A model generated the notes under the pieces. The model saw only the letters and a program-made list of their open reading frames with translations. It was not told where the DNA came from and searched no databases. DNA of 14,605 nucleotides from Actinomycetota bacterium (lineage in GTDB: Bacteria; Actinomycetota; UBA4738). The stretch covers positions 24,167 through 38,771 of the forward strand of contig VAYJ01000054.1 in the NCBI GenBank assembly GCA_005888465.1. Direction: 5' to 3'. The translations under genes and the position numbers were made by a program. Below are positions 13,199 through 14,605 of this stretch, piece by piece. Each line of letters opens with the position of its first letter. The stretch's first letter is position 1.

Positions 13199-14605
13199 TC
13201 GCGGCGCCGAGGCCACCTCGCGCTCGAGCGACGACATCGGCAGCGACCCGAGCGCCAGCAGGCGATCGTGGAAGGCCTTGAGGGAGAAGGCAGCCCCCTC
13301 GCGTTGGGCCGCCTCCCGCCGCCAGCGCGCGATCTCGAGCTGGCCGATCTTGTACGCGCACGCCTGGCCGGGCCACGAGATGTAGCGATCGACCTCGATC
13401 TCGGCGTCCAGCCGCGCCGATCCCGTCTCGATCATCTGCCGCACCGCGCGCTCGCGGTCCCATCCGAGCGCGTGGATCCCCGTGTCGACGATCAGCCGCC
13501 CGCACCGGAAGCCGTCGGCCTCCAGCATCCCGAGGCGCTCGTACTCGGAGACGAACAGGCCCATCTCCTCGGCGAGCCGCTCGCTGTACAGACCCCACCC
13601 CTCGACGAACGCGTCGCCCACCAGGCCGCTCCCGAACCGGCGGATCGGGTGTCGGTCCTCGAACTCCCGCTCGATCGAGAGCTGGAAGTGATGGCCGGGG
13701 TTCGCCTCGTGGTACGACGTGGTCGCCGTGTGGTGCAGGAGACGCTCGGCGAACCCACCCGTGTTCACGTAGTAGATCCCGGGCCGCGAGCCGTCGGCGC
13801 TCGCGGAGAGGTAGAAGGCGCCGGGCATGTCGGCCTCGCGGAACTCCTCCACGGCCCTGACGTCGCAGTTCGCGCGCGGGAGCCGCCCGAACCACGCGGG
13901 GGCTGCGTCCCAGCTCCTGCGCACCTGGTCCTCCACCAGGCGCACCATCTCCTCGCGCGAGCCCGCCGTGTTGCGCCCGGTGGCGTTGTACTCGGCGATC
14001 GCCGAATCCGCGTCCGTGTGGCCGAGCCGCTCGGCGATCTCCCGCCGCTCCTCCTGGATGCGCGCGAGCTCGGCGACCCCGGTCTCGTGCACCTCCTTCG
14101 GCTTGAGCTGGAGCGTGGTGAACGACTCGAGCAACGAGGCGTAGATCTCCTCGCCGCCGTCCAACCCGCCCAGCCCGATGCTCTCGCGGGTCCGGCGACG
14201 GTAGTCCCTGAGCGCGTCCAGGTACCGGCCGTAGGCGGGCCAGACCTCGTCCCGAAGCGCGGCCACCACCCTCATCTTCCCGGCGTCGTCGGCGCCCTCG
14301 GCCGGCGCCATCGCCGGCGAGGTCGACGGGTCCTCGGCGAGCAGTCGTTCCACCTGGGCGACGGCCCGGTCCGCCACGAGCGCCGGCTGGGTCTGGCCAG
14401 CGTCGGCGCCGCCGCGAGCCACGTCGATCACCGCGTCCAGGTAGGCGGGGATGGCCGAGAGTCGCCCCACGTAACGGTCCAGCCGCTCGGGGGTGTCCGC
14501 GCGCTGCAGCGTCCCGAGCTCGGCGAGCAGGTTCCCGGGGCCGAACAGATGCGTCACGGCGTCGAACCGGTCGATGCGGTGGCGAACGCGCTCGAGCTCG
14601 CGCCG
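13196..14605 (-). CDS. DUF885 metallopeptidase-like protein (5' end outside window)
   Basis: The frame stays open to the edge of the window, giving 469 residues. Family members are usually about 550-600 residues, so roughly 100 N-terminal residues lie beyond base 14605, and the GTG at 14557 is not the true start. Diagnostic segments are TTSYHEANPGHHFQ, a HExxPGH-type zinc site, then GDAFVEGWGLYSERLAEEMG with the second Glu-rich helix, and SWPGQACAYKIGQLEI near the end. Proteins with this domain are thought to be zinc carboxypeptidase-like enzymes related to the gluzincins; substrates are mostly unknown. No signal peptide can be judged here. The gene leads the run to the PLP enzyme and ddl with a 10-base gap. 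Confidence 0.88.
   Translation of the reverse strand, partial: RRELERVRHRIDRFDAVTHLFGPGNLLAELGTLQRADTPERLDRYVGRLSAIPAYLDAVIDVARGGADAGQTQPALVADRAVAQVERLLAEDPSTSPAMAPAEGADDAGKMRVVAALRDEVWPAYGRYLDALRDYRRRTRESIGLGGLDGGEEIYASLLESFTTLQLKPKEVHETGVAELARIQEERREIAERLGHTDADSAIAEYNATGRNTAGSREEMVRLVEDQVRRSWDAAPAWFGRLPRANCDVRAVEEFREADMPGAFYLSASADGSRPGIYYVNTGGFAERLLHHTATTSYHEANPGHHFQLSIEREFEDRHPIRRFGSGLVGDAFVEGWGLYSERLAEEMGLFVSEYERLGMLEADGFRCGRLIVDTGIHALGWDRERAVRQMIETGSARLDAEIEVDRYISWPGQACAYKIGQLEIARWRREAAQREGAAFSLKAFHDRLLALGSLPMSSLEREVASAPR

Noticed and set aside
14555..14557. GTG at 14557 as the start of the DUF885 gene
   Set aside because: The frame continues open to the window edge with plausible helical coding sequence, and the protein would be about 100 residues too short for the family.

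Overview
This is about 14.6 kb of very GC-rich DNA, most likely chromosomal and from an uncultured or poorly known member of the Actinomycetota. The evidence is the codon bias, frequent GTG/TTG starts, a two-CxxC ribosomal protein L28, an LPSTG-type surface protein, a calcium-dodecin-like protein, and ddl, an Lrp/AsnC ligand-binding protein, thiL, thiD and rpmB lying close together. The phylum is inferred from gene style and content, not from a marker tree. I see no tRNA, rRNA, CRISPR array, insertion sequence, integrase or phage gene. No gene-free stretch exceeds 170 bases; the two largest gaps are 1127-1281 and 9320-9486.

Layout: (1) 1-1126, the end of a TlpA/ResA-like thioredoxin-fold protein meets a DivIVA-like coiled-coil protein tail to tail. 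(2) 1282-4103, a rightward run: a membrane protein joining an N-terminal HTH-like domain to a signal-peptidase (S26B) domain that appears to have lost both catalytic residues; a secreted SpoIID/LytB-domain protein ending in an LPSTG sorting signal; and rpmB. (3) 4100-5933, a leftward thiL-thiD pair for thiamine diphosphate synthesis. (4) 5980-8642, a dodecin-family protein, an EamA transporter on the opposite strand, and a pckA (ATP-type PEP carboxykinase) gene broken by a frameshift with an apparent internal deletion. (5) 8649-10593, a leftward series of small genes: a 56-residue charged protein, a phosphoribosyltransferase, a small membrane protein, a stand-alone cyclic-nucleotide-binding domain protein and a coupled 77-residue protein. 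(6) 10661-10894, an Lrp/AsnC ligand-binding protein. (7) 10907-14605, a leftward run of a DUF885 peptidase-like protein (5' end outside the window), a trans-sulfuration-type PLP enzyme and D-alanine-D-alanine ligase.

Most of the content is housekeeping: cell-wall precursor synthesis, thiamine, translation and central metabolism. Packing is extreme. All five convergent gene pairs overlap, abut or lie within 12 bases of each other, and coupled GTGA/ATGA junctions are common. Start sites fall into two classes. ATG starts without a Shine-Dalgarno sequence have a -10-like hexamer 6-9 bases upstream, which suggests leaderless mRNAs. GTG starts not coupled to an upstream gene mostly have a strong AGGAGG-type site.

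I found no clear-cut new multigene system. The best leads are the HTH plus pseudo-signal-peptidase membrane protein next to a predicted sortase substrate, the broken pckA, and an isolated AT-rich palindrome upstream of the cyclic-nucleotide-binding gene.
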